This document shows, in pieces, positions 41,216 through 51,128 of a stretch of DNA of 64,000 nt. The notes under the pieces are model-generated. The model made no database searches. It saw only the letters and a program-made list of their open reading frames with translations, and was not told the DNA's origin. The DNA lies in assembly GCF_003002815.1 (NCBI RefSeq), contig NZ_PVTF01000008.1:248001-312000 (forward strand), read 5' to 3'. Position 1 is the first letter of the stretch. Every line of letters starts with the position of its first letter. This DNA is from Umezawaea tangerina (GTDB lineage: Bacteria > Actinomycetota > Actinomycetes > Mycobacteriales > Pseudonocardiaceae). The position numbers and the translations under genes are program-made.

Positions 41216-41899
41216 TCACAGGCCGGACGTGTCGGTCTGCTCGATCAGCCCGTGGTGGTGGGCGAACCGCACGGCGTGCACCCGGTCGCGCAGCCCCAGC
41301 TTGGCGAGCACGCGCGACACGTGGGTCTTCACCGTCTGGCTCCCGACGTAGAGCTGGTCGCAGATCTCGGCGTTGGAGAGACCGGCCGCCATCAGCAGGA
41401 ACACCTCGTGCTCGCGCGCGGTGAGCCGGTCGACACCCGGTGCCGCGCCGCGCGGCCGGGCGGTGGGGACGAGGGCGTCGGCCAGTCGGGGGACGAGTCG
41501 TCGGGTGACCGAGGGGTCGATGTAGGTGTCGCCCCGCGCGGCGACGCGGATCGCGGTGACCAGCTCCTCGGGCGGCAGGCTCTTCAGCACGAACCCGCTC
41601 ACGCCCGACGCCAGCGCCTTGCGGACGTAGTCGTCGGCGTCGAACGTGGTGAGCAGCACGACCTTGAGGTCCTTGTTGCCCGCCGCCATCAGCTCGTGGG
41701 TGGCCGCGAGCCCGTCCATCTTGGGCATGCGCACGTCGAGGATCACCAGGTCCGGCCGCAGCCGCCTGGTGGCCTCCACGGCGCTGTAGCCGTCGCCGAC
41801 GTCGGCGACGCAGGTCATGTCCGGCTGCGCGTCGAGCACCGCGCGCAGGCCCGAGCGGAACATCGCGTGGTCGTCGGCGATGACGATGCGCAGCGTCAT
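41216..41899 (-). CDS. NarL/LuxR-family response regulator
   Basis: The 227-residue regulator has a receiver domain (RIVIADDHAMFRSGLRAVLD; Asp in PDLVILDVRMPKMDG; LKVVLLTTFDADDYVRKALA; SGFVLKSLPPEELVTAIRVA) and a LuxR-type HTH (VDRLTAREHEVFLLMAAGLS, NAEICDQLYVGSQTVKTHVS, RVLAKLGLRDRVHAV). Its start overlaps the histidine kinase stop by 4 bp (ATGA). The pair forms a standard actinobacterial two-component system of unknown signal. Confidence 0.93.
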   Translation of the reverse strand: MTLRIVIADDHAMFRSGLRAVLDAQPDMTCVADVGDGYSAVEATRRLRPDLVILDVRMPKMDGLAATHELMAAGNKDLKVVLLTTFDADDYVRKALASGVSGFVLKSLPPEELVTAIRVAARGDTYIDPSVTRRLVPRLADALVPTARPRGAAPGVDRLTAREHEVFLLMAAGLSNAEICDQLYVGSQTVKTHVSRVLAKLGLRDRVHAVRFAHHHGLIEQTDTSGL

Positions 41900-43125
41900 G
41901 ACCCGGTCCCGGTCGGCATCGTCACGGTCGTCTCCCAGAACTGCCCGTCCTCGACGGGACCGCAGGTCGCGGACCCGCCCGCCATCTCTGCGCGCTGCGC
42001 CATGCCGCGCAGCCCCCGCGACGAACCCTGGTGCGCTATCAGGGAACCCCGCCCCGCCAGCACCGTGCCGGAGGCGATCCGGTTGCGGGACGTGAGCGTC
42101 ACGCGGTCGCCGCCGTACTCGAGCTCCACCCGCACCGCCGTCCCGTCGCCGTGCCGCAGCGCGTTGGTCATCATCTCCTGCGCCACCCGGTACAGGGCCG
42201 TGTCGACGGACCGCGCGATGGGGCACGGGTCGTTGTAGACCGCGAAAGCCACCCGCAGCCCGGAGGACCGGACCCCGTCGAACAGCTCCTGGAGCTTGCC
42301 GAGTCCCGGTTGGCCCTCGGAGTCGTCACCCTGGTGCAGCAGGTCGAGCAACCGCCGCAGGTCCACCATCGCCGCGCGGCTGGACGCCTCCACCGCGGCG
42401 AGCGAGGTGTTTACCGGACCCGGTTCCGCCGACGACCGGTCGACCAGGTTCAGCCGGGCCGCCGCCGCGTGCACGCCGATCGCGCTGACGTGGTGGGAGA
42501 TCACGTCGTGCAGGTCGTTCGCGATCGTCTCGCGCTCCCTGGCCACGGCCTTGCCCACCTCCGCCTCGGCGTCGCGCAACGCGTCCTCCCGTTGCCTGCG
42601 CAGCTCGTCCACGTGGGCCTTGCGCGCGGTGGTGTAGCGGCCGACCAGCCACGGCAGCACGCTGTTGGCGGTCACCAGGGTCAGCAGCGCGAACGGCGCC
42701 GTCGACCCGCCGATCAGCATCGACGTCAACGCGCCGAGCGCCAGGACGGCCAGCGTCAGCGCCGCGGACCAGCCGCGCAGCCAGGCACCGGCCCGGTAGG
42801 CGGACACCAGGAACCCCGCGGTGATCGCGCTGCGCCCCGGGAGGACGACCGCCAGCACGGGCACCAGGGCGGCGTGCGCGAGCGCGACCCACCCCGAGTA
42901 GCGCGGCGAGGACGCGAGCGCGGCGTCCGCGGCGACGAGCCCCAGCAGCAGCAGCCCGTCCAGGACACCGATGCTCTCCGGCCCCCTGGTCGCGAAGCTC
43001 ACCGCGTCCGTCACCAGGCACACCGCCGCGACCAGGAACGACTGGCGTGCCAGGGACTGCTCCACCTCGCGCCCGAACACCCGGTGGGCGAGAGCCCTGC
43101 CCACGTCGAGGGCGCTGCTGGTCAT
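41896..43125 (-). CDS. Sensor histidine kinase (HisKA_3 type)
   Basis: The 409-residue kinase has about five membrane helices in the first 150 residues (FLVAAVCLVTDAVSFA, GLLLLGLVAADAALA, WVALAHAALVPVLAVVLPG and others) and a short coiled coil. HisKA_3 follows (RETIANDLHDVISHHVSAIG, His in LHDVISHH) and an HATPase (YRVAQEMMTNALRHGDGTAV, SRGLRGMAQRAEMAGGS). The frame is open upstream, but the membrane domain begins at ATG 43125. It overlaps its response regulator by 4 bp. With no extracellular domain of note, it probably senses membrane or lipid-soluble signals. Confidence 0.9.
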   Translation of the reverse strand: MTSSALDVGRALAHRVFGREVEQSLARQSFLVAAVCLVTDAVSFATRGPESIGVLDGLLLLGLVAADAALASSPRYSGWVALAHAALVPVLAVVLPGRSAITAGFLVSAYRAGAWLRGWSAALTLAVLALGALTSMLIGGSTAPFALLTLVTANSVLPWLVGRYTTARKAHVDELRRQREDALRDAEAEVGKAVARERETIANDLHDVISHHVSAIGVHAAAARLNLVDRSSAEPGPVNTSLAAVEASSRAAMVDLRRLLDLLHQGDDSEGQPGLGKLQELFDGVRSSGLRVAFAVYNDPCPIARSVDTALYRVAQEMMTNALRHGDGTAVRVELEYGGDRVTLTSRNRIASGTVLAGRGSLIAHQGSSRGLRGMAQRAEMAGGSATCGPVEDGQFWETTVTMPTGTGS

Positions 43126-43318
43126 GCGCACATTGTGCTGACCGCCGGATGGCGGGGCGTCACTCCCCAGGGGGAGGGCTCCTCCCCACCGGGTACGACG
43201 GCATCTTCCTGCCGTTCCGCGAACCCGGCGCCGCCCGTTCACGGGTATCGCGATCGCCGGCGATCTCCTGGATCCTGTCTTCTGCACGTCATCGGACGAC
43301 CGGCCTTGGGAGTATCCA

Positions 43319-44500
43319 GTGACCCTCAACCAGTTGGCTGACCGGGTGGTCCTCGCCGACCCGGCCGCGGTGCTCGTCGGAAGGGTCTTCGACCCCGACG
43401 CCGACGGGCCGTGCCTGGTCGTCAGGCGCGGCGACGAGCTCGTCGACATCACCCCGCACGGCCCGACCTCCGCCGACCTCCTGGCCCGGCCGGACGTCCT
43501 GGACGTCGCCCGCCATGCGGAGGGGCGGACCTGGAACCTCCACGAGGTCGTCCACTCGACCATGTCCGGTGCCGGGGGGAGTGCCCACCTGCTCGCTCCC
43601 TGCGACCTCCAGGTGATCAAGGCGGCGGGCGTGACCTTCGTCAGCAGCATGATCGAGCGGGTCATCGAGGAACGCGTCGCGGGAGACGCCGCACGCGCGG
43701 ACGCCATCCGCGCGTCCCTGCACGACATCGTCGGCACGGCCCTCACCGTCACCCCCGGCAGCCCCGAAGCCGCCGCGGTCAAGCAAGCGCTGGTCGAGCA
43801 AGGCCTGTGGTCGCAGTACCTCGAAGTCGGCATCGGACCCGACCCGGAGATCTTCACCAAGGCACCCGTCCTGTCCGCGGTGGGCGTCGGCGCCGACGTG
43901 GGCGTCCTGTCCAGCTCCTCCTGGAACAACCCCGAACCCGAACTGGTCCTCGTCGCCGGTCCAGACGGCACCGCGGTCGGCGCGACCCTCGGCAACGACG
44001 TCAACCTGCGCGACTACGAAGGTCGCAGCGCCCTGCTCCTGGGCAAGGCCAAGGACAACAACGCCTCCTGCGCCATCGGTCCGTTCATCCGCCTGTTCGA
44101 CGACCAATTCGGCCTCACGGACATCGCTACCACCACCATCACGATCCACGTCACCGGCAACGACGGGTTCCACACCGAACACACGGGCCGCATCACGGAC
44201 ATCAGCCGCCCACTCCCCACCCTCCTCGCCGCCACCTGCGGCCCCCACCACCAGTACCCGGACGGCTTCATCCTCTTCACCGGCACCTCCTTCGCCCCGG
44301 CTATGGACCGCGGCGAGCCCGGCATGGGCTTCACCCACCACGACGGCGACATCGTCACCATCGAATCCCCCCACCTCGGCCTGCTCGCGAACACCGTCGT
44401 CAAAAGCGAAGCCGCCACCCCCTGGACATCCGGCGTCAGAACACTCATGCACAACCTGGCCACCCGCGGACTCCTCGGCACTCCGAACGGTGCCCGATGA
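43319..44500 (+). CDS. Fumarylacetoacetate hydrolase-family protein
   Basis: The 393-residue protein (VTLNQLADRVVLADPAAVLV) has the FAH core: GIGPDPEIFTKAPVLSAVGV, NNPEPELVLVAGPDGTAVGA with metal-binding Glu residues, TLGNDVNLRDYEGRSALLLG, and KAKDNNASCAIGPFIRLFDD. The C-terminal part TSFAPAMDRGEPGMGFTHHD corresponds to the end of the hydrolase/decarboxylase fold. This length class includes sugar-acid dehydratases such as arabinonate dehydratase relatives. GTG 43319 follows TTGGGAGTATCCA. No catabolic genes adjoin it, so its substrate is not deducible. Confidence 0.85.
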   Translation: MTLNQLADRVVLADPAAVLVGRVFDPDADGPCLVVRRGDELVDITPHGPTSADLLARPDVLDVARHAEGRTWNLHEVVHSTMSGAGGSAHLLAPCDLQVIKAAGVTFVSSMIERVIEERVAGDAARADAIRASLHDIVGTALTVTPGSPEAAAVKQALVEQGLWSQYLEVGIGPDPEIFTKAPVLSAVGVGADVGVLSSSSWNNPEPELVLVAGPDGTAVGATLGNDVNLRDYEGRSALLLGKAKDNNASCAIGPFIRLFDDQFGLTDIATTTITIHVTGNDGFHTEHTGRITDISRPLPTLLAATCGPHHQYPDGFILFTGTSFAPAMDRGEPGMGFTHHDGDIVTIESPHLGLLANTVVKSEAATPWTSGVRTLMHNLATRGLLGTPNGAR

Positions 44501-44782
44501 GTTCGTGTGTGCGGTCGGCACCGCACTGAGCAAGAAGAACGACAACGACGCCGTGGTGCGGCTGGTCCGGCTGGACACCGCCCACATCCACATCCTGCTG
44601 TCCGACCGCCACACCGGAGTCCGTCGTCGTGCGGGAGGACACCAAGCCCAGCAGCGCCTTCTCGCGTTCGCAACCAGTCGTGAAGACCGGACAGACCGCG
44701 CACATTTCTGAGCTGACCGCAGTTTTGCGGCCGCGCATAAGGGGAGTTGACTATTAGGTAGGGGTGACGATGGGGGAGACGC
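44501..44782. other. Intergenic gap, no gene seen
   Basis: The 282 bp between the FAH gene and the NACHT gene show only short unsupported frames. Base composition drops toward the right, with AT-rich sequence at 44705-44765 (TTGACTATTAGGTAGGGGTG) that may hold the promoter of the NACHT gene. This marks the start of the accessory island. Confidence 0.4.
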
Positions 44783-46993
44783 GTGGCGGACGGCCGGATT
44801 CCACGAGGTCGGGTCGTCTTCGTCGGTGTGGCGGCGATCGTCGGTGCTGTGCTGGTGCCCACCGCGATCAACGTCGGCACAGGCGGGGTTCTGCCGGCCC
44901 CGTTGGCGGGTTTCGAGCCGTGGGCGTGGCCGGTCGTGGGGGCGGGACTCGCTGTCCTGATCACGTTGGGAGTGCTGGAGATCCAGCGTTCCCGCGATTC
45001 CGTGCGTGCTTATGACCATCCCCGGAATCGGGCGAACGCGTTGGCGCAGGTGGAGAACTACGTGACCAAGAGGTCGGCACAAGCCTTGGCCGAACGCGTG
45101 CACATCACCCTTGTCCTGGACCAAGCGTCTTCCGCCGTACGGCCGACTCCCCACCTGGTCCAACCCGTGGACGAGATCCAACTCCCCCCGAACTCGAGCA
45201 TCGTCGACGCGTTCGGCATGTTCCAGGAATCGCTGCTGCTACTGGGTGAACCGGGCGCGGGCAAAAGCACGTTGCTCCTGGAGCTGGGTCACCACCTGGT
45301 CGAACGCGCCAAACACGACGTCGGCCAACCCATTCCGGTACTGGTGGATCTGGGCGCGTGGTCGAGGTCCGGGAGGGTGCGATCCCGACACGACCCCGAG
45401 CCCGTCGGGGTGATTCGTCAGCGGGTGGACGGGTCGCCCGTCGTGGCACGGGACTTCGCGGGTTGGCTGTTCGCCGAACTGCAGCGCCGCTACACCTTTC
45501 CGCCGCAGATCGCCCGCGCGTGGCTGGCAGCAGGGCGGTTGGCGTTGCTGTTCGACGGCCTGGACGAGGTGGAACCCGCCGACCGCGAGCGATGTGTGCA
45601 TGAGCTCAACCTCTTGCAGAAGACGTTCGCCGTGCCGCACTTGGTCGTGTGCAGCAGGGACGAGGTGTACAAACGGCTCCAGGGACATCTGCGCTTGCAG
45701 GGCGCGGTATCGATCAGACCGGTGGATCCCGGCCAGGTGGAGGAGTACTTCGACAAGGCGCAGGGACGGCTCGACGGACTGCGGGAAGCCATGCGCACCG
45801 ACGGAGCGCTGCGGAACCTGGCTCGGACCCCGCTCGTGCTGAGCATCATGTTCCTGGCGTACCACGACCGTCCGGCAGCGGCGCTGGCCGGACATGCCCG
45901 ACTTGGCTGGTTGTTCGACGCCTACGTCAGCGAGATGGTGGTCCGTCGCCGCGTCCCGCGCACCCGGTACACCGCTGAGCAGGTGGCGCGTTGGCTGTGG
46001 ATGCTGGCCAACCTCGACGACTACGGACGTCGGATGCTGCTTGCGGGGTTGCCCGCCGGCGCGCGGCGCCGGATCACCCGCGAAGACCTGCCCGTGCTGC
46101 TCGCCGGATGCGTAGCTGGGATGGTGGTGCCGATGGCGTTGGCGTACGGCACGGTCGCTGGACTGGCGACCGCGCTGGTCGGTGTCGGACATGTTGCGCT
46201 GCTGGACCACACCATCGGACTCGGCACCGTTGTCAGCCCTGTACCGGAAAGGAAGTGGCGACTGTCCGCAGGGATGCCGCTGTGCCTGCTCGGCGGGCTC
46301 GCGCTGGGGACTGGTGCGTTCCTGTTGGGCGATGCCGCGAGCGGCATGTTGAGTCGCTGGGTGTTCACGGCTTTGTGCGGGTGCGCAGCGCTGAACATCG
46401 TGTTGTACGTGGCTCGACTTCGTTGGCCGTTCGCGATTCCCACGGTTCCGCTGGCGATCCTGGGTGGCCACGAACTGTCCGAAGTGGATGGCGTGATGGT
46501 CGGCTTCGGTTTCGGGGCAACGTTCGGATGGGCGTTGGCGAGCCTGTGCGTGGTGGGCGACATGATCCTTTTCGCCGTGTTCAACTCCGAGTGGGACCTG
46601 CGCGGTTTCACAATCCGGGTTGTCGTGTGTTCGTCGCCCGTGGCTCCAATAGTGTTGCTCGTGGGGGAGAACGGCTCGATCGAGTGGCCCTTGCTCGCCG
46701 GGGTCGTGATCGGTGGCCTGCTCGCACCGACCGCCACCGAGACCACGTGGGCCTGGCTGGAGCGGCTTCGTCAGGAGTGGTGTGGGTTGGTGGTGCGGTT
46801 GCTGCTTGTGTGGGACGGCTACCTCCCATGGAGACGGCGTGCGTTCGTCCGGTACGCGGTCGACCGCGGTGTGCTCGTCACGGACAGCGGGGGAAAGCAC
46901 CGGTTCGCGCACGCCCTGCTTCGCGATCACCTGAAACGACGCGATCCGACGCAGTTGGCCGATCTGATCCGAGAACGCGCCGCTCGCTCATGA
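44783..46993 (+). CDS. Membrane-bound NACHT/STAND NTPase
   Basis: The 736-residue protein starts with GTG (VADGRIPRGRVVFVGVAAIV). Residues 10-65 form two membrane helices. A NACHT domain spans about residues 145-330: ESLLLLGEPGAGKSTLLLEL (Walker A), GRLALLFDGLDEVEPADRER (Walker B with the extra acidic residues typical of NACHT), PHLVVCSRDEVY (sensor) and RTPLVLSIMFLAYHD. From about residue 440 to 670 there are seven or more further membrane helices (LLAGCVAGMVVPMALAYGTV and on), and the tail (FVRYAVDRGVLVTDSGGKHR) may form a winged helix. It has no leucine-rich or TPR sensor. Such proteins are common in actinobacteria but functionally uncharacterised; a conflict or envelope-stress role is inference. 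Confidence 0.9.
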   Translation: MADGRIPRGRVVFVGVAAIVGAVLVPTAINVGTGGVLPAPLAGFEPWAWPVVGAGLAVLITLGVLEIQRSRDSVRAYDHPRNRANALAQVENYVTKRSAQALAERVHITLVLDQASSAVRPTPHLVQPVDEIQLPPNSSIVDAFGMFQESLLLLGEPGAGKSTLLLELGHHLVERAKHDVGQPIPVLVDLGAWSRSGRVRSRHDPEPVGVIRQRVDGSPVVARDFAGWLFAELQRRYTFPPQIARAWLAAGRLALLFDGLDEVEPADRERCVHELNLLQKTFAVPHLVVCSRDEVYKRLQGHLRLQGAVSIRPVDPGQVEEYFDKAQGRLDGLREAMRTDGALRNLARTPLVLSIMFLAYHDRPAAALAGHARLGWLFDAYVSEMVVRRRVPRTRYTAEQVARWLWMLANLDDYGRRMLLAGLPAGARRRITREDLPVLLAGCVAGMVVPMALAYGTVAGLATALVGVGHVALLDHTIGLGTVVSPVPERKWRLSAGMPLCLLGGLALGTGAFLLGDAASGMLSRWVFTALCGCAALNIVLYVARLRWPFAIPTVPLAILGGHELSEVDGVMVGFGFGATFGWALASLCVVGDMILFAVFNSEWDLRGFTIRVVVCSSPVAPIVLLVGENGSIEWPLLAGVVIGGLLAPTATETTWAWLERLRQEWCGLVVRLLLVWDGYLPWRRRAFVRYAVDRGVLVTDSGGKHRFAHALLRDHLKRRDPTQLADLIRERAARS

Positions 46994-47139
46994 CCGAACG
47001 TCGATGCAGCCGCATCCGCTGTCCTCCCATGACCGTGGCGCTGTGCTGATCGGAGGCCTGTGCCGCGGAGTCGCCTCTTCGGGTGAACGTGTCCGCGATC
47101 CGTAACGGATACGACCACTTGGCCTATCTCACAGAGGTG

Positions 47140-48933
47140 ATGGCGCGGCGGTTCGCACTTCGTCTCCCTCGCCGGGTGGTGATCTCGGTGGCGGTGGTCC
47201 TCGTGCTGGCCTGCGTCGCAGCAGGGGTTGTCGCGGTGCGCTCCGGGTGGTTCGGCAAGGAACCGTCGTCCGCCAAGGAAAATGCGATCTCCGCAGTGGT
47301 GGGTACGGACGGTCTCGACGTGACGTTGAGCGGTGTCCACCTCAGCGGCCCGGCAGGCTTGGCTCCCGCCGGCACGGTTGTCACCGCCACGCCGACGACC
47401 TCTTCTCCTCCCGAACTCCCGACCGCGATCACCACGAACCTCGGCGCGGGTGTGGACATCTCCTTGCAGGGGCGACAACCCGACAAACCGTTGGAGGTGC
47501 GCTTCCCGGTGGTGGGCACACCTCCGGAAGGGCAGCACGCGGTGCTGGTCACCGTTCCTTCCGACGGGTCCGGCGCACATCTGGTCCCTGCCTCGTTCGA
47601 CGCTGGTACCGGCACGATCACCGCCACCACCAACCACCTGAGCCTGTTCTGGCCCGCGTTCATCGATCTCCGTGAGGTCGGCCGGACGTTCGACAAGTTC
47701 GTCACGCAGACCCTCGGCATCACCTCACCCCGACCGGACTGCGCGGGCGAGAAGGTCACCGACCCGTCCGGCACGACGATTTCCCCCGTGGGTGACTACT
47801 CGCCGACGGCGAAGCCCGCCGCGTGGCCTTGCGTGTCCACGAAGGACGGTCAGGTGGTCGTCGAGCTCACCAGCAACTCGCCCCTGCCGTGGCGCACCCG
47901 CGCCACACCGGCAGCTACCCTCGACCCACAGGGCACCCCTGACCTCGCCAAGGCCGCGATCCTCGCCGGCTACCACACCCTGGTGACCGAACGGCCCTAC
48001 GCCGAGGGCCTGCTCATCCCCGGAACGACCATGTCCTACCGGTTTCCGGCGGGATCGTCGACGGCGACCGTGCAGGGGCAGGTGGACCTCGGCACCTGGC
48101 TGGCCATGGACCTGGTGTTCGCCGTCCAGTCGTTGATGGCGTTGTTCCACGTCGACTACCAGGACGTGGGCACGAACGCGGACAGGCTCACGTGCCTGGG
48201 CGACGCGGTAGAAGCCGCCCAACTCGGTGCCAAACCCGGTGTGGACGCGGTGACGAACCTCGCCCGCGCGGTCCTCTCCTGCCTGGCGCCGCTCGCCGGC
48301 GACGCCCTGAAGGACGCGGCCGCGTTCGTCCTGCTCGTCTTGTCCAGCGGCATCAGCCTGGTCGTCGGCGGGTTCCTCGGCGCGGCCCTGACCGCGACCT
48401 CGGCGGACACCTTCCGGATCGACGTCGAGTCGACCGGCAAACCGATCACCGCGGCCGACCTCTCCACCGCACCGGTGCCGGGGATGTGCCAACACCCCGC
48501 GGGCACGCTGGTCGACGGCTCCCTACCCGGCATCCCCACGCACGACGGTTTCGTCCAACTCGTCGCCAAGGGTTCGCCCTCGGAAGTCGACAACCCCATC
48601 GTCGTCGGCGACTTGACCGCCGACGGGACACCCGACGCGGCGGCGGTGTTCATGTGCTCACGCGGCGGCGTCGGCTGGCCCCACCACGTCGTCCTCTACG
48701 GACCGGGACCGGAGGTTCTCGGCTCGGTCGACCTTGGTTCGGTCACCGACGGCGAACACTCGAACGTGCGGAACATGAGCATCGAGGGTGGTGACGTCGC
48801 GCTGGAGTGGAACTCCTACCAGGGCGCGTCCTTCTGCCTACGGGGATGGTCGGCTCGCATCCACTGGACCGGGTCGCAGGCGTCGGTGACCGGACTTGTG
48901 CAGACGTCAGGTCCAGCGAAAGGCACGTGCTAG
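47140..48933 (+). CDS. Uncharacterised exported/anchored protein, paralogue of the next gene
   Basis: The 597-residue product starts MARRFALRLPRRVVISVAVV, an N-terminal signal/anchor (LVLACVAAGVVAV). CAGAGGTG ahead of ATG 47140 supports this start over GTG 47083. A beta-rich region (VVGTDGLDVTLSGVHLSGPA, GLAPAGTVVTATPT, LEVRFPVVGTPPEGQHAVLV) resembles ZU5-like sandwiches and leads into TTNHLSLFWPAFIDLREVG. A hydrophobic stretch near residues 395-425 (AAAFVLLVLSSGISLVVGGF) may be a second membrane segment, and the C-terminus (VVGDLTADGTPDAAAVFMCS) is FG-GAP-like. The function is unknown. Its domain order matches the downstream protein. Confidence 0.75.
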   Translation: MARRFALRLPRRVVISVAVVLVLACVAAGVVAVRSGWFGKEPSSAKENAISAVVGTDGLDVTLSGVHLSGPAGLAPAGTVVTATPTTSSPPELPTAITTNLGAGVDISLQGRQPDKPLEVRFPVVGTPPEGQHAVLVTVPSDGSGAHLVPASFDAGTGTITATTNHLSLFWPAFIDLREVGRTFDKFVTQTLGITSPRPDCAGEKVTDPSGTTISPVGDYSPTAKPAAWPCVSTKDGQVVVELTSNSPLPWRTRATPAATLDPQGTPDLAKAAILAGYHTLVTERPYAEGLLIPGTTMSYRFPAGSSTATVQGQVDLGTWLAMDLVFAVQSLMALFHVDYQDVGTNADRLTCLGDAVEAAQLGAKPGVDAVTNLARAVLSCLAPLAGDALKDAAAFVLLVLSSGISLVVGGFLGAALTATSADTFRIDVESTGKPITAADLSTAPVPGMCQHPAGTLVDGSLPGIPTHDGFVQLVAKGSPSEVDNPIVVGDLTADGTPDAAAVFMCSRGGVGWPHHVVLYGPGPEVLGSVDLGSVTDGEHSNVRNMSIEGGDVALEWNSYQGASFCLRGWSARIHWTGSQASVTGLVQTSGPAKGTC

Positions 48934-49001
48934 AGCTCGCGGTCGACGACAGAAGGCGCTCACCCGGTTCAAAACCCCACCGACCCAGGAAACAGGTCGA
49001 C

Positions 49002-51128
49002 ATGCGTGCTCCTTCGCGGTTCACCGCAATCCTCGCGGTGCTGGCGATGGCCGCCATGAGCCCCGGCACGGTTCGGGTTGCCCCAGAGCCGACGGGGGCC
49101 TCCCCTTTCGCCGTGTCCGACCCGGCGCCGCGCACCGCGGGCTCGGGGACGGCCGTCGGCCCGGAGGGCACCTCGGTCGTGGTCGGTGCCGCGCAGGTGG
49201 TCGTGCCGCCGGACGCGGTGCCCGCCGGGCACACGTTCCGGATCGCCGACACGCTGGCGATCCGGCGGAACGCGGCCGAGATCTACGGGCAGCCGGTCGG
49301 ACTGGACCACGACGCCCCCTTGGCCAAGCCGGTCACGGTCCGGTGGACCCTCCCCTTGCTGTCCGATGTGCAGCGGGCATCGCTGGTCCTTGTGCGCTGG
49401 GACAGCCAGAGAAACGCCTGGAGGCCCGAACCAGAGGTGCCGTTCCGGATCGAGGACGACGTCCTGGTCGCGGATCTCGACGAGTTCTCCTTCTGGGACT
49501 GGGTGGCCAACGTGGGCCAGGTTGTCGGGGAGATCGTCGGTGTTCGCAAGGACGGGCCGACTTGTGGTGGTGCCGAGCTTCCCGTGTGGGTCCGCGATGT
49601 CGTGGACCCGGACGAAGGCATGAGTGCGGCCGCCATCCGGGTGTGCTTCGAAGCAGACCACGACGACATCGTCACGGTCAGAGTCGTCAACAACCGGACC
49701 TTCACCCAGCAGTTGGTGATGTCCCAAGGCGGCCAACGCTGGGCGTGGACCTGGCCGGGTCCGGACGGGTTCGACGTGTCGGCAGCCCTTGACGGCGCGG
49801 CTCACCTCGCCTTGGACAGCGACACCGCGTACCTGCTGCCGCCACTGACCGAGGTGGCGGTGGGGATCGACCGCCCCTCCGAGCCGGGCAGCGTCGTGAT
49901 CGCGGCGAAGGCGTCCGCGACCCCGATCAGCGTGCTGGTCGACGTACTGCGATTCGCCCTGGACCAGGTGAACATCGGCGGCTTCGACAACCCCCTGCTC
50001 AACGCTTTGGTCCAGGCGACCTTTGAGTGCGGTGGACAGCAGTTGCTGGCCCGTCCGGACCTGTCGGACGCCGCCCAGTTCGTGCAGGTCGCCATCGACG
50101 CGATCGGCACCTGCGCCACGGAGATCCGTCGCTCGGACAGCGAGTTCGGCATGCGCTTCGAACAGCTCTCACTCGCGGCGATCAAGAAGGTCGGCAAGGT
50201 CGGCGACGACGTGGTCATCAAGGCCAACCGGCTCGCCTACCAAGCAGCCGGTGCGTTCAAGGCGTTGACCTTCGCCAAGATGGCCTTCTACGTCAGCGAC
50301 CAGTTGCAGAACGCCGCAGTGGGTCCGCTGTCGTTCAGCGTCCGCGGCGATGGCCGACCGCCGCAACTCGGCGCATGGACACCGAGCTGCGGTGACGTGC
50401 GGGCCGACGCCAACCTGCTCTACCGCAACCTCGCGCTCCAGGACGCATTCCGCGACACGGCCAAGCAGCTGTGGGAGTACCCCGACTGGGACTCCGCCTC
50501 GGCCACCGCGGTGCGACCGTTGAAAACCTGCTCCACCTCTTACCTGCGCGACCTCGCCGTCGAGTTGTCGAACGGCTGGGCCGACCGGAAGTCGGCCGAG
50601 ATCGTCGCCGACAAGATCCGCGCCCTGGTCGCGGCGGTGGACCCGAAGGTGATCGGGTTCGGCGGTGTCGGCACCTTCACCCTCGGCCTGACCGCCACCG
50701 AACTCGGCGCCATGGGTTTCGCCAACAAGGGCAACCAGTACAGCGGGATGACCGCGGAGTGCGTGGGGTACGCCAAATCCGGGTCGCCCCTGACCTTCAG
50801 CGTCGAGTCGAAGACCGGCCGCGTGCTGTCCATCAACACCGCCGGCACGGACCCATCGCTGCGCACCGAGATCGGCGGGATCCGCGTTGGCTCCACCCTG
50901 GCCGACGTGCGGAAGGCCTTCGCAGGCTACGAGATCGAGGAACACCTCGCCGCGGACTTCGGCCAGGGCAGCAACGGCGTGATCATCAACGGCCCAAGCG
51001 GATCGATCGGACTCAGCCTCACCGATGCCACGCCGACCGACTACGCCTCCGGGCGCCCCACGGTCAGCTTTCTCAACGGGGTGGGTGTACCGGGGCACGC
51101 TCCGACAAACAAGGAGGACGGGTGCTGA
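49002..51128 (+). CDS. Uncharacterised secreted protein, paralogue of the preceding gene
   Basis: The 708-residue product starts MRAPSRFTAILAVLAMAAMS, a signal peptide. It repeats the layout of its neighbour: VGAAQVVVPPDAVPAGHTFR, then YGQPVGLDHDAPLAKPVTVR with WTLPLL immediately after, then LVLVRWDSQRNAWRPEPEVP, then DLDEFSFWDWVANVGQVVGE. This corresponds to the 'GVDISLQGRQPDKPLEVRFP ... NHLSLFWPAFIDLREVG' series of the upstream gene. Several Cys pairs suggest an extracellular location. The C-terminal 120 residues (GGIRVGSTLADVRKAFAGYE) look like a small alpha/beta module. No enzyme signature is visible. It starts 68 bp after its paralogue. Confidence 0.78.
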   Translation: MRAPSRFTAILAVLAMAAMSPGTVRVAPEPTGASPFAVSDPAPRTAGSGTAVGPEGTSVVVGAAQVVVPPDAVPAGHTFRIADTLAIRRNAAEIYGQPVGLDHDAPLAKPVTVRWTLPLLSDVQRASLVLVRWDSQRNAWRPEPEVPFRIEDDVLVADLDEFSFWDWVANVGQVVGEIVGVRKDGPTCGGAELPVWVRDVVDPDEGMSAAAIRVCFEADHDDIVTVRVVNNRTFTQQLVMSQGGQRWAWTWPGPDGFDVSAALDGAAHLALDSDTAYLLPPLTEVAVGIDRPSEPGSVVIAAKASATPISVLVDVLRFALDQVNIGGFDNPLLNALVQATFECGGQQLLARPDLSDAAQFVQVAIDAIGTCATEIRRSDSEFGMRFEQLSLAAIKKVGKVGDDVVIKANRLAYQAAGAFKALTFAKMAFYVSDQLQNAAVGPLSFSVRGDGRPPQLGAWTPSCGDVRADANLLYRNLALQDAFRDTAKQLWEYPDWDSASATAVRPLKTCSTSYLRDLAVELSNGWADRKSAEIVADKIRALVAAVDPKVIGFGGVGTFTLGLTATELGAMGFANKGNQYSGMTAECVGYAKSGSPLTFSVESKTGRVLSINTAGTDPSLRTEIGGIRVGSTLADVRKAFAGYEIEEHLAADFGQGSNGVIINGPSGSIGLSLTDATPTDYASGRPTVSFLNGVGVPGHAPTNKEDGC

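Noticed and set aside
41896-44004. A longer version of the histidine kinase starting opposite the FAH gene
   Set aside because: The added 290 residues are low-complexity Ser/Thr/Arg sequence antisense to the FAH gene. The membrane domain begins at 43125.
44490-44711. Small frame between the FAH and NACHT genes
   Set aside because: It overlaps the FAH stop, lacks a ribosome binding site and has no recognisable domain.
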